A stretch of DNA of 64,000 nt from a virus: positions 1 to 64,000 of the IMG/VR virus record IMGVR_UViG_3300044641_010298. One strand, given 5' to 3'. The translations under genes were made by a program, and so were the position numbers. Below, one piece after another: positions 24,522 to 34,221 of the stretch. The notes beneath the pieces were generated by a model. It was not told where the DNA came from, did no database searches, and worked only from the letters and a program-made list of their open reading frames with translations. Numbering within the stretch: position 1 is the first letter of the stretch; each line of letters opens with the position of its first letter.

Positions 24522-25799
24522 TCAGTAGTCGAGTCTGACTCTAAAAGATAGCTTCTTTTGTTCGTTTTTCTCGACGGGACGTGAAAGCTTTGCGACTGCT
24601 AACAAATTGTCGGCTGCGTCATACAACCCGATGGTTGTTATGAAAGTGAACGAGGTTTGATCAATTGCCCCTTCATCTATGACAACTATTCTTCCATCGT
24701 CATCGGTGTATGTAGGATTAGATGAATAGTTGAATTCATCAGCCGCAGCTTCACAGAATACGAGTGTTGAGTTTATCGTGGTAATATTTTGGAACGTGAT
24801 AGAAGTGCTATTTGAATCTGTTGCATTTCCAAATCTGACTGAGGCGACATGATCAACAATGTCATCAATCGAAGCTGACACTACGAAGTCAGGAATGAAG
24901 CTGGCAGATACATTTCCTGCAGTCCAAGTTCTTCCCATGAAAGTAGTGCCTGCTGCAGTTGTAATTCCTCCAATAGTATCTGCTCCAGTTGCCGCGCTAA
25001 TTGTTCCGCTCATGTGCTGGTCAGAAAAGAATACCTTCTCCATGTCGAGAACAACTACGCCGTAGTCGTAGAATATGAGTCCAACATTTTGAGCTGTGTT
25101 TGATGCATTCACTAGGTTTGCTACTGTTCCACCGTACGTGTACTGGGGAACTGCGCCTGCTCCGGCATCTGTGATAATAAAGGATCCTGAAGGGTTTGCC
25201 TTTTGAATGTTGCTACCCGTATAGGTGTTGAAAAGGGTAGCTTCATAGCCGCTCACGCCTCTTGATCCATCCAGAGCTGCTGACGCGTACACTTTCATTG
25301 CAAAGGTTTCTGGCTTAATTGAATCTCTAGAAAATAGCCGCTTAAACGGTAAGAAGAGTGCTGCGTCTATGTAGTCCGATGTTGTGGCATTTGTGAAAGG
25401 TGACGTGAACTGAGAGTTAGCATTTCCAAGTAGCGCCTGTGCAAACTGGTTGTACACTTGCACCTTCTCTCTCATCATTGCCGTATTTGAAGCAAATGTC
25501 AGCTTGCCTGCTGTGTCAACTCCGTAACCGGGAGATCCCGTAACAATGCCACCTGACACGTAGAGGCCTACAGTCATGTCGAACATTTCGTTGGCTGTGG
25601 CAAGAGTGAAGTCCTGATCGAAGACCGTCTGGAATATTGATGAAGTTAGAGAGGCTGCGCCAGATCCTGTAACAAAGACCTCATAGCTCTTTCTCGTATT
25701 TGATCCGCTAACACTCTCTTGAACAATATCAACAAGCTGGTTCAAAAAAGACCTAGCTGTCTTAATATCTTTTGGTCCGATTCCCTTATAAACTGGCAT
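24522..25799 (-). CDS. Virion structural protein, shares C-terminal domain with upstream gene
   Basis: This 425-residue protein starts with a helical segment (DIKTARSFLNQLVDIVQES) and is otherwise beta-rich. The C-terminal part matches the preceding protein in order: LIFYDYGVVVLDM, EFNYSSNPTYTDDDGR, FTFITTIGLYDAADNL and FRVRLDY. Similar C-termini occur in structural proteins of large aquatic phages, as far as I recall. It follows the preceding gene by a 6-base gap and ends just before a paralogue of another structural gene. The T4 counterpart is unknown; a fibre, whisker or baseplate component is plausible. Confidence 0.8.
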   Translation of the reverse strand: MPVYKGIGPKDIKTARSFLNQLVDIVQESVSGSNTRKSYEVFVTGSGAASLTSSIFQTVFDQDFTLATANEMFDMTVGLYVSGGIVTGSPGYGVDTAGKLTFASNTAMMREKVQVYNQFAQALLGNANSQFTSPFTNATTSDYIDAALFLPFKRLFSRDSIKPETFAMKVYASAALDGSRGVSGYEATLFNTYTGSNIQKANPSGSFIITDAGAGAVPQYTYGGTVANLVNASNTAQNVGLIFYDYGVVVLDMEKVFFSDQHMSGTISAATGADTIGGITTAAGTTFMGRTWTAGNVSASFIPDFVVSASIDDIVDHVASVRFGNATDSNSTSITFQNITTINSTLVFCEAAADEFNYSSNPTYTDDDGRIVVIDEGAIDQTSFTFITTIGLYDAADNLLAVAKLSRPVEKNEQKKLSFRVRLDY

Positions 25800-25808
25800 T
25801 TTTATTCC

Positions 25809-26513
25809 TTAGACGGATGTCGTGATATTGACTTGGAAGTCTGATCTCTGACCTGAATTTCTTCCGATGACACTAACATAGGTTGAAACGTACGTAGTGC
25901 CCGGAACCTTGTAGGCAGTCTGCGTAGCTGCCGGGACTGACTGCGGAGCAAGGCTGAAGGTTAGCCGCGAAAGCGGGTTTGTAGAAGCAGTCGAGTCAGC
26001 AGGAAATGTGTAAGAAGCTATGCTTGTTGTAGAGATTGAAACCGGAGTTGTAACTGTGTTCGATGATGCACGCAAGAATCTGTTATCAACATTGACGAAG
26101 AAGTCATCGTCTATTAGTTCGGGAGGACATGAAAATCCATCCTCTATGCTAAGGTCGACGCTGATTGTCTTTGCTGTCTTGCTAGCAAAATCTAGCTGGA
26201 CAATTCCAGTTGGACTCAAAGAAAGTGCAGGTAGATATGTGATCGTGTTTGAAACAGTCGAAATGCTCAAAAGGCTGTGGCGCAAAGCGACAGATGGGTT
26301 TGTAATTGCCTCGAAAACAGGCGTATTCTTCTCAATCTTTTCTTTCCCAACGGTTCTTCCATACTGCTGGACTATGCCATAGTCTATTCCATCATCTGCA
26401 AGAGCAAACTTTGTGATCACGAATCTGCCTTGAGATGCAAGCAGCCTGCGACCAGCGTCTGTTAGAACAGCATCTAGAATTATGTTGTTCGTGGCCTGAT
26501 TTAGAAAGCCCAT
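25809..26513 (-). CDS. Virion structural protein with MGxL...GRxxLA N-terminal module
   Basis: This 234-residue protein begins MGFLNQATNN and continues DAVLTDAGRRLLASQGRFVI. The opening matches that of the protein at 34221-35174 (MGILDSKTRV, VMTPWGRSMLARGG), so the two are paralogues at least over the first 45 residues. An in-frame TTG at 26519 was rejected because the AGAGAGGA site is correctly placed for the ATG at 26513. The C-terminal half is Ser/Thr/Val-rich and beta-strand-like. The protein probably sits in the baseplate or tail-fibre complex with its large neighbours. Confidence 0.82.
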   Translation of the reverse strand: MGFLNQATNNIILDAVLTDAGRRLLASQGRFVITKFALADDGIDYGIVQQYGRTVGKEKIEKNTPVFEAITNPSVALRHSLLSISTVSNTITYLPALSLSPTGIVQLDFASKTAKTISVDLSIEDGFSCPPELIDDDFFVNVDNRFLRASSNTVTTPVSISTTSIASYTFPADSTASTNPLSRLTFSLAPQSVPAATQTAYKVPGTTYVSTYVSVIGRNSGQRSDFQVNITTSV

Positions 26514-26564
26514 TTTCAATCCTCTCTAGTTTAAATATCTACAGCCTAAGTTCGCAAGTTAAAA

Positions 26565-28430
26565 TCAATCTGCTGTATAAAATCGACCAATGCTAGGCGG
26601 AATTGAAGTTGATGAAATTTCATTATCATTTATCAAGATATCAATGTTTTGACTCTGACCGATGTTCAGTTCTGTCATACAAAGCTTGTATGCAACTGAT
26701 CCTGCATTTGACTTGTTGATGAAAGATATTGAATATCCGTCCCTAGTAACATCGGCATATTCAGGATCGAAGTATATTCTCACTCTGCTATGTCCGCTGT
26801 CTTTTATCAGATCACTAAAAAAATCCTCTAGAATGTTTATATTCGGATAGGGTTTGGGAGCGCTCTCTGTAGAAACTCTTGAAACAAGTATTTTTCTTGT
26901 TATTGTGTCAAATCTTACTCTAAACTGTTCAGAATAAGCTGAAGATAGTCCGTGTGCGTCTATTGCACACAAAGCGTAGATGTAGTCGCTATTGATGCTG
27001 TTGAATTCAGCGTCTATATAGTGCTTAATTGGGCCACTTGACAAAATTAGTCTGCTCTCTGGAACATTCTCGCCTGATGTGTAGGGATAAATGCTCTGAT
27101 CAAAATTTATCTCAGCAAGCAAACTAAATGGGTCGTTAATGGTGCTTCTTCTGAAGACTTGAAATCGCTTTATGTCCTTCGTTGTGTTTATTGGAAAATT
27201 CCATCTAATATAGAGTCCGTTCAGAGTCTGCTGAAAAGAAATATTGTTTGGAGGATTTGGAGGAACGTTCTCAGTGCACTGAACTGTTGTAACGACCCCT
27301 GTTGAGGCTACAAGCACTGCAGAAACATCAAATCCCTCAACTGATCCATATTCATTTTTTCTTGCCGTGATCACGTAGGTTTTGTAGACAGTTCTAAGCT
27401 TGTACTTGTATACACCCCCATACCTCACAGCAGCGTCTGAGTAATTCCAGGTTTTTGTAGAAATTCCTTCCTTTATAATCGCTGGGTATGTAAGCGTAGA
27501 TCCATCGATTTGCTCTCCGTACTTTTCCAATATGTAACCAACCACAGTTGTCTGGTTTGTTATCCCAAGAAATGATAAAACAACAGCAGCAAATTCAGCG
27601 TCAGATCCCTCTTCTATTCCTGTCGTGTAAGTTATGTAATCATAAAGTTGACGCCCAGAGACATATTCGCTGCTTATTGGAGTAACCGACACATCGATTT
27701 CGTCTTCTGTGACAGAATATGGATCAGCTGAGACTTCTGTTCTGGTCCTATCTTGCACAGACTGCGCACTCTCAAGAACAGATGCAAATTCATCAGAATA
27801 CGCTGAGGCTTGCCACCTTGTTGCAGTCTTTGCTACGTCTGCAACAAAAAGATCATTTATCGAAACGCCAAGATTCAATGCTTTTATATCATTCTCGTAT
27901 TGTAGGACGACTTCTTCTTCTGTCTGAGATTTTGAAAATCCGTAACCAGCAGCTTGAAATCCTGCAACATATAGAAAGTTTCTCTCTATCTCTGATGTTG
28001 CAGTAGATCCTAGAGATAAACTAGTGTTGTAAAAAGTCTCATCAACTGATGTATCATTAACAATGATACTTGAAATTTTTGTGCTAAACGGCGCATCTTC
28101 AAATATTATACTGTTCGAATTATAGGCGTTGGTAATTGTTCCAGCAGATACAGTTTCAACAGAGTACGAGCCACCACCCTTTCCACTTATGTTTACCTGT
28201 CTTGGATATACAAGACGCTCATAATTCTCAACAATAAAATCATACGCGTCAGATTCGGCATCGAGATCAGACAGAGACGTGGTTTCAGAAGCTCCTTCAT
28301 CTCTTGTATAGTAATTGTATACAAAGTCCGCAGTTACAGATTCATTCTTGCTTAACGTGACAAGATAAAATGGGATGCTTACTGAGCTCGTGGCCTGAAG
28401 TACATCAACATCAACAATATAGCTCGACAT
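26565..28430 (-). CDS. Large structural protein with FN3-type domain
   Basis: This 621-residue protein has a long first part of acidic, Ser/Tyr-rich sequence without a recognised fold. Near residues 385-490 a fibronectin type III pattern is visible: PPNPPNNISFQQ, LYIRWNFP, KRFQVFRRS and a late YIYALCAIDAHGLSS. FN3 modules are common on tail and fibre surfaces and are thought to help reversible binding to cell-surface glycans. The gene starts one base after the end of the giant neighbouring gene and is part of the same run. Its T4 counterpart is not apparent. Confidence 0.8.
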   Translation of the reverse strand: MSSYIVDVDVLQATSSVSIPFYLVTLSKNESVTADFVYNYYTRDEGASETTSLSDLDAESDAYDFIVENYERLVYPRQVNISGKGGGSYSVETVSAGTITNAYNSNSIIFEDAPFSTKISSIIVNDTSVDETFYNTSLSLGSTATSEIERNFLYVAGFQAAGYGFSKSQTEEEVVLQYENDIKALNLGVSINDLFVADVAKTATRWQASAYSDEFASVLESAQSVQDRTRTEVSADPYSVTEDEIDVSVTPISSEYVSGRQLYDYITYTTGIEEGSDAEFAAVVLSFLGITNQTTVVGYILEKYGEQIDGSTLTYPAIIKEGISTKTWNYSDAAVRYGGVYKYKLRTVYKTYVITARKNEYGSVEGFDVSAVLVASTGVVTTVQCTENVPPNPPNNISFQQTLNGLYIRWNFPINTTKDIKRFQVFRRSTINDPFSLLAEINFDQSIYPYTSGENVPESRLILSSGPIKHYIDAEFNSINSDYIYALCAIDAHGLSSAYSEQFRVRFDTITRKILVSRVSTESAPKPYPNINILEDFFSDLIKDSGHSRVRIYFDPEYADVTRDGYSISFINKSNAGSVAYKLCMTELNIGQSQNIDILINDNEISSTSIPPSIGRFYTAD

Positions 28431-31400
28431 CTACGCCTCCACCTTTGTATAAAACTGAGAGACAATATCATTGTACTTGTCTCCGTCTACAACTAGATAT
28501 AAAAGCTTGTCAAATACAAAGGAGCACTCCATTTCCTCGAGCATTCTAGTTGTCATAAAATCCTGATGCATCATAATCATCGCTCGGAGCCTTGAATATA
28601 TTAGCTGATTATCTGTTGTGTCAAATGTGAATCCCGCAGATTGAAGAGCAGCATCTGCAATTGACTCTTCCGGATAAGGATCAGATCTCAGCGGTGATTT
28701 AGTAGTTGCGTATCTTGGATAGAGACCGTAGATGTCTTCAACATACGCTTGAAGCGCTGCCTGGACGACAGCGGCAGGAAAATCAATCGATCCATAGTAA
28801 TTAGTTGCTTCATTTCTTGAAATTATATTGAGAGATCCTCCAGTTTCTGAGATTTCGTATATTGAAATTGAATCATCAGAAGTTGAAGAGACCTCGTTGG
28901 GCAGAGTATAATCATCGACTACGCCCGGAATCTTTGAAGAATAGGGTCCTGCATTTTCTGGCCTATTCGTTTCAGACGAGCTTATATAGCCGAATCCTGA
29001 ATAATCGATTCTATTTTCTGATTCATCTACAGGATCAGCAAAAACTCGAACATTGTAGTAAAAGCTAATATCTTCTTTTGCAAGTCTAAGAAGCTCAAGA
29101 TGTCCATATGGCAAACCAATTACACATATTGATAAATTCTCCTTTTTAAGGATCAGGTCTTTGAAAGCTGCTTTTACTATTGACCTGTAGTGTCTTGATC
29201 TAGTTGCAATTGATGAAATTAACGTCCCAGGAACAAAGTTAAGATATCTGCTTGTGCGATAAAGAGCTTCAACAGCTGACTCAAGCGTTAGATACCTTCC
29301 TACTATTTGTGCTGTCTTCTCCTCGCCATAGATCTCCTTGATTTTATTGTGAAGAGATATGACAGATGAGATATAATTGCTTTGAGCTGAAAGTACTGTC
29401 TTTTGATAGGCAATGAGAGACCTAAAATCTTGATACATCTGGAGTGCACCGGTTACAGGTTTTCTCAGCTCTTGAAGAAGAGAATCTATGTTTGCTCTTT
29501 GCTCGTTGGTTGGTTCACTTCCTGTAATTTCTACAAATTTAGAAAAAGAGACTTCATCAGCGCTAGTTGCCGTGAAAATAGACTTCAAACAATCAATCGC
29601 AAGAGCAATATCATGCTGGTGCCACTCAACGTAGCAATCGTAATCAACTCTGAAATATCCAGAAATTTTTATTTTTGAGAGAACTCTGAGAAACATGATA
29701 AAAGAAGCAAATCTTATTTGTTCAACAATTTTTTGATTTGATGATATCGTAGTATAGTTTGCTGTTAATTCATTTGTAATGTTTCTAAACGTATCAAACG
29801 ATGACCCTTCAATACAAAGGTTTTTGAAAAAGTCTGAAAATGAAGAATAGGTTGGTACAAATTCTAGTTTCTTCTTTGAAGATATCCCTTCTAAATGAAA
29901 TCCCTCTGTTGAAAATTCATACCTCCCTAAATCAGACATATTTTTAAATTCAGCATAAGCAGGTGAAAATACAGATTTACCAGATCTCACAGAGAAAGGA
30001 TAGGCATCTTCATTATGAATAATAGAATACAGCTTTGCAGCCGCAAATTCAGAGTGTGTAGCAATAGAAAATAGTGCCACTCTAGACGCAGAATAGGTCT
30101 CATACGTCGACAGTGAATCAATCTCATTGCTCATCAATACTGATTCTTCAAAAAAGCTGATGTAGTGATCAAAAAATGTTTGAAAAATTGTCATTGCGCA
30201 CTGATTTGTAAAGAAGTTTTTATTATCAGATACAAATCCATCCAGATTTGAGATAATTTGGTCTATTTGAGTCTTTAAGGCTTCTAATTCGGGTATACTC
30301 AAAGAAACAATCGAAGATACAGGATCTGACTGTTCAATCTCTGATGTCTGCAGTGTTTCATCAAAAAGAAAAATCTTCTTTCCAGATGATGTTTCTGCAA
30401 CATACCTAATTGAATCACTGGAAGTGTTAGAAATTGACACAATTTCTGCTGATCCCGGGCTTATCGATGCAGGAATTCCAGAGTTAAGAAGTGATCCTAT
30501 TTCTGATTCTGCTATTAGAGCGGAGAGAACTGGAACAACCTGCTTGTAGAATGAGTAGTTATCCACCTCAGAATCAAGACCAATAATCGGAAGATGTGAT
30601 ACCTTTCCATCTGATGAATAGAGATGTGTATTGACTTCATATTCAGCAACGGCGTCTACGTAAGAATCCTGTACTCCGTACATTCTTCCTTCAAATCTTG
30701 CCAACTGTCCTGCATAATAGACGCCGTTGGAAGAAAGTCTAGAAACAGCAGCAGCAGCAGTTGTATTAAAATCAATTGCTTGAAAGTTTTTACTTACTGC
30801 ATCACCAACTAGATCAAGAGTCACCTTGGCAAATTCTATCCCTTGACAATTTTCAATATTGTCAGCTGTCAAGCTGGTTACAGGAGCTACTTTTGCGTAC
30901 TCTATATCTTGATAGGGGCTTTGTATGACCTGGTCTAGAGAATCTGGAGTATAGAGCCTTCCTTCTAAAATCTGAGCCAGAACAGCCTTCATTAGTTGAT
31001 ACTGTCTTGCCGTTTTTGATTGTGCTGGGATGACTGTTGTGTCTCCCGTATCTCCTAAAAGCTTTTCACTCAAGCTTAGTATAATGTCTTTACCGCTATC
31101 ATATTTTGTAACATCGTCGTCAATGTATTGAACTGACCTATTGTTTGTGGTTGAAGAAGTAGTTGTTTCAGCTGTAGGCAGTGTTGCTGCAAGAACAATT
31201 TCACCACGTGAGACATTTGATTCTGATGTCGTTGTTGCAACAGCTGAGTCAACTTTTTGCTGCACATCCTGGCTTGGTGTGGTTATGCTTGTCGTAGAAA
31301 TTACAGCCTGCTTCAGGCCGGCAATCTGCGGCAGAGAAGTCGCGAGAACTGTATACTTCGATGTATTTTCGTCCCGTATTTGCCCAAGCTGAGCTTGGGC

Positions 31401-32252
31401 ATCCGGATTTTCAGAATAATATTGATCTACAACTTCTTGTGCTCTAGTAATAGTAGAATCTCTAAGAGAATTCTGTAAATCGTACAGAACTCCTAAATTT
31501 GATACTTCTCCGCTCTTTTCATAAAGATTTTTCAAAGGAACAATGCAGACAACCTCTGGAATTGCGCTTATAACTCCAATCTGCGAAATCTCAGAATCAT
31601 AAGCTGACCTATCAAATTCGTAGACTGTTGTGTCTGATTCGACAGTTGAATCTGTGCTCGATGTTCCGCCGGATGATGCTTCATCTGTCCCGCTACTTGT
31701 GTAGTCAGTCCCGTATCCTTCTCCCTCTATGATGTCTCTAAGATTTTCTAAGTCAGGTGAAGAGCCTCCGCCACCTAGCCGTCCGCCAGTCAATGGAACA
31801 GATTTGAGTCCAGGCACCAATCTGCCCTTGCCAGAATTTACCAAATCAGTAAACGATCCGGCAAAACCCCCGCTCCCGAGTCGTCCGCTAGCCGATCCTA
31901 GAGTTGTAGAACTAGGACTTCTGCTAGAATCAAGTGGGCCAATACCTCTTTGACGCGTTTCCCGGGATGGTTGTCCACGAGTAGTCCGAGCATTCAATTC
32001 GGGTGCTGGTGACCCAGTCCCGGGAGTTGAATTAAAACCTGCTGATGGTGCGGCAGCGCCTGCGATAGCAGCATTCTTGGAGGCTCTAAGCCTGACATCA
32101 TTTGAACTCTCTCTGGCACCTGTTTCGATTCCAGACCCAGAAATACCGCCTGATTTTGACACTTCTTTGGTGCCACGATTTTCTTCTTCTGCGGCTCCTG
32201 CTCCCTGTACAATTAGATCGACGGATGTATTGGTACCAACTTTGAATGGCAT
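28431..32252 (-). CDS. Giant structural protein with disordered Gly/Ser-rich N-terminus
   Basis: At 1273 residues this is the largest gene in the window. Residues 1-205 are low-complexity (Gly, Ser, Thr, Pro, Arg) and probably disordered. The remainder is helical with long segments (for example LEALKTQIDQIISNLDGFVS), without membrane spans or enzyme motifs. It is placed between an FN3-type protein and another structural protein with gaps of one base or fewer, so it belongs to the tail or baseplate operon. Size could fit a wedge or fibre scaffold protein, but no T4 homology is visible to me. Confidence 0.78.
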   Translation of the reverse strand: MPFKVGTNTSVDLIVQGAGAAEEENRGTKEVSKSGGISGSGIETGARESSNDVRLRASKNAAIAGAAAPSAGFNSTPGTGSPAPELNARTTRGQPSRETRQRGIGPLDSSRSPSSTTLGSASGRLGSGGFAGSFTDLVNSGKGRLVPGLKSVPLTGGRLGGGGSSPDLENLRDIIEGEGYGTDYTSSGTDEASSGGTSSTDSTVESDTTVYEFDRSAYDSEISQIGVISAIPEVVCIVPLKNLYEKSGEVSNLGVLYDLQNSLRDSTITRAQEVVDQYYSENPDAQAQLGQIRDENTSKYTVLATSLPQIAGLKQAVISTTSITTPSQDVQQKVDSAVATTTSESNVSRGEIVLAATLPTAETTTSSTTNNRSVQYIDDDVTKYDSGKDIILSLSEKLLGDTGDTTVIPAQSKTARQYQLMKAVLAQILEGRLYTPDSLDQVIQSPYQDIEYAKVAPVTSLTADNIENCQGIEFAKVTLDLVGDAVSKNFQAIDFNTTAAAAVSRLSSNGVYYAGQLARFEGRMYGVQDSYVDAVAEYEVNTHLYSSDGKVSHLPIIGLDSEVDNYSFYKQVVPVLSALIAESEIGSLLNSGIPASISPGSAEIVSISNTSSDSIRYVAETSSGKKIFLFDETLQTSEIEQSDPVSSIVSLSIPELEALKTQIDQIISNLDGFVSDNKNFFTNQCAMTIFQTFFDHYISFFEESVLMSNEIDSLSTYETYSASRVALFSIATHSEFAAAKLYSIIHNEDAYPFSVRSGKSVFSPAYAEFKNMSDLGRYEFSTEGFHLEGISSKKKLEFVPTYSSFSDFFKNLCIEGSSFDTFRNITNELTANYTTISSNQKIVEQIRFASFIMFLRVLSKIKISGYFRVDYDCYVEWHQHDIALAIDCLKSIFTATSADEVSFSKFVEITGSEPTNEQRANIDSLLQELRKPVTGALQMYQDFRSLIAYQKTVLSAQSNYISSVISLHNKIKEIYGEEKTAQIVGRYLTLESAVEALYRTSRYLNFVPGTLISSIATRSRHYRSIVKAAFKDLILKKENLSICVIGLPYGHLELLRLAKEDISFYYNVRVFADPVDESENRIDYSGFGYISSSETNRPENAGPYSSKIPGVVDDYTLPNEVSSTSDDSISIYEISETGGSLNIISRNEATNYYGSIDFPAAVVQAALQAYVEDIYGLYPRYATTKSPLRSDPYPEESIADAALQSAGFTFDTTDNQLIYSRLRAMIMMHQDFMTTRMLEEMECSFVFDKLLYLVVDGDKYNDIVSQFYTKVEA

Positions 32253-32253
32253 T

Positions 32254-34221
32254 TTATCTTCCTAGAGTTGAGCTGCCAGATTCGACTCTTGTCTTTCCGA
32301 CATAGGGCGTAATGATTATTTTTGATGGATCTTTGTTTCCAATGAAAAAATACTGAATTCCTGCACTAATTGGGTTGCTTCTTATTTTTGTTCCATCCAT
32401 GATAATTTCAAAGTGATCGACCTGGCTAATGTTTCCTACAAAAAACCACTTTAAGTAATTTCCTCTCTGAGTTCTTAGAATTGTAATATTTTTTACAAAA
32501 CTTTCTGATATTCTTTCCCCGGGAACCAAAACATCTGAAAAAACTCCTGTTCGACCAGCATAATATCCGAGATCTGCCAAAGATGAAGCATTTCCATATT
32601 TTAGTGTTGAATTTCTAATTGCATCTCTAGTGAAAAACTTTGAGCTGAAGCTTGATCTAGAGAATTTTGATCTTGTTCCTATTTGCTTTGATGCAAGATC
32701 TACTGTGCTTTTTAGATTAAATGAATTGTCCGCTGTGACAGATTGTCCAGCTGCAAGAAGCTCCAATGCTTCAGGGGCTGATCTAACTGCGACCTCAAAT
32801 CTATAAATGCACGGATCTGTATCAGGGTTTCGCAGGGAAATTTTTCCTGTTTTGTAGACGCCCACCATTTCTTCATCTCCCGTTTTTTGAGAAATTCTAG
32901 AAACAAGCACACGTGTGATGGGCTTTAGATTGTTTGTCATTTTTTCAAGATCGTTAGAAAGAATGCTTTCTAGCCCCAAATCCTTGAGATCTGATACAAT
33001 CTCATCGTAAGACGTAGATGTGTTGTAGTTAACGTTAACATCAAATGAAATCTCTCTCCCCCGTGATATCTCGCTGATATTTGATCCTGTTGAATTTGTA
33101 GATATTGCCGCAGTAATTTTTGCCAAATTATCAAGCTTCAAAGCGGGAACTATTACTTCAGATGGGCTAGATCTGAGTATTCCAGCGTCATCAATGTAGT
33201 CAACTGTATATGTGTATTCGTATTGGGGCTTTCTTGCAGAGTCTGCTAAAGTTAGTGAATTTTGAGAATTTGACAATGATTCAACAAACTCTCTATTGAT
33301 GTCTGATATTCCCTGTCTATAAAGCATGACCCTTGAGACTGTCTGGTCGATTGATGATACAGAAAAAGAAACAGATGAATCGCTCAATGAAGCCATGTAG
33401 AAAGGAATCTTCTTTTCACTTTTGGCAAAAGCTGACTCAAATTCAGAAAAATTTCCTATTCCTTGCTGCTGTATTCTAGAGACAGGACTTGCTCTAATAA
33501 TATATTTCTGATCACTATCGGGTACATCAAATACAACAGTTGCATTTCCGCTCGCATCAACGCCAGATGAAGATTGCTGCCCAAAGGGTGTGTAATCAAA
33601 ACTAGATTGTGCATCGCTCTTAATCAAAAACTTGAATGCTCCAGTATTTGGGTCTCTCGTAGTTGCTGATGCGAAGATACTTCTTCCTCCCTGCCTTGTA
33701 ACTGTTAGATTAAAATCGTCGCTTGGCAGATCATACCTGTTTATCATCTGTGCATGATCAACTTCAATTGTATCGATTACTGTTTCTGATCTATTAGTTG
33801 CAATATTTACAGCTTCTATTGTGAAAAGGTCTCCTATTCCAGATCCAGGTATTTCAATCTGATAGGAAATCTGTGATACGGAAAGATCTGGTCTATCAAC
33901 GTATTTTTTTGCAACAATCTTTTTTTTGTCCAGGCTATTTGCTATTTGTGAAACTCTTTGTGCATCAATTGACTTCATCATATTTTGAGATGTCATGACT
34001 GATTTTTTTACAGAGACCGATCTGTCTCTCTTCTTTGCTGCAACAACTTGTAGAACAATATCTCCAGCTAGCCTTCCTATTGTTGATAGGTCAACTGATA
34101 TTTTGAATTCATAATTGAAATATGTGACGCTTCCCTGGATTCTATGCGAGACTATTTGATATCCGTTCTGTCCTACAAATGACACATATTTTGGTTCGAG
34201 TTTTCTGGCTGCGTACAACAT
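32254..34221 (-). CDS. Large structural protein with repeated Ig/FN3-like beta domains
   Basis: This 655-residue protein is predicted mainly beta. Several segments resemble FN3/Ig-like sandwiches, such as VSRVMLYRQGISDIN (about 305-320), YTYTVDYIDDAG and YKTGKISLRNPDTDPCIYRFEV. There is no signal peptide or transmembrane span. It overlaps the following gene by one base and precedes the giant 1273-residue protein. The neighbourhood points to a tail-fibre or baseplate part; a specific role is not recognisable. Confidence 0.77.
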   Translation of the reverse strand: MLYAARKLEPKYVSFVGQNGYQIVSHRIQGSVTYFNYEFKISVDLSTIGRLAGDIVLQVVAAKKRDRSVSVKKSVMTSQNMMKSIDAQRVSQIANSLDKKKIVAKKYVDRPDLSVSQISYQIEIPGSGIGDLFTIEAVNIATNRSETVIDTIEVDHAQMINRYDLPSDDFNLTVTRQGGRSIFASATTRDPNTGAFKFLIKSDAQSSFDYTPFGQQSSSGVDASGNATVVFDVPDSDQKYIIRASPVSRIQQQGIGNFSEFESAFAKSEKKIPFYMASLSDSSVSFSVSSIDQTVSRVMLYRQGISDINREFVESLSNSQNSLTLADSARKPQYEYTYTVDYIDDAGILRSSPSEVIVPALKLDNLAKITAAISTNSTGSNISEISRGREISFDVNVNYNTSTSYDEIVSDLKDLGLESILSNDLEKMTNNLKPITRVLVSRISQKTGDEEMVGVYKTGKISLRNPDTDPCIYRFEVAVRSAPEALELLAAGQSVTADNSFNLKSTVDLASKQIGTRSKFSRSSFSSKFFTRDAIRNSTLKYGNASSLADLGYYAGRTGVFSDVLVPGERISESFVKNITILRTQRGNYLKWFFVGNISQVDHFEIIMDGTKIRSNPISAGIQYFFIGNKDPSKIIITPYVGKTRVESGSSTLGR

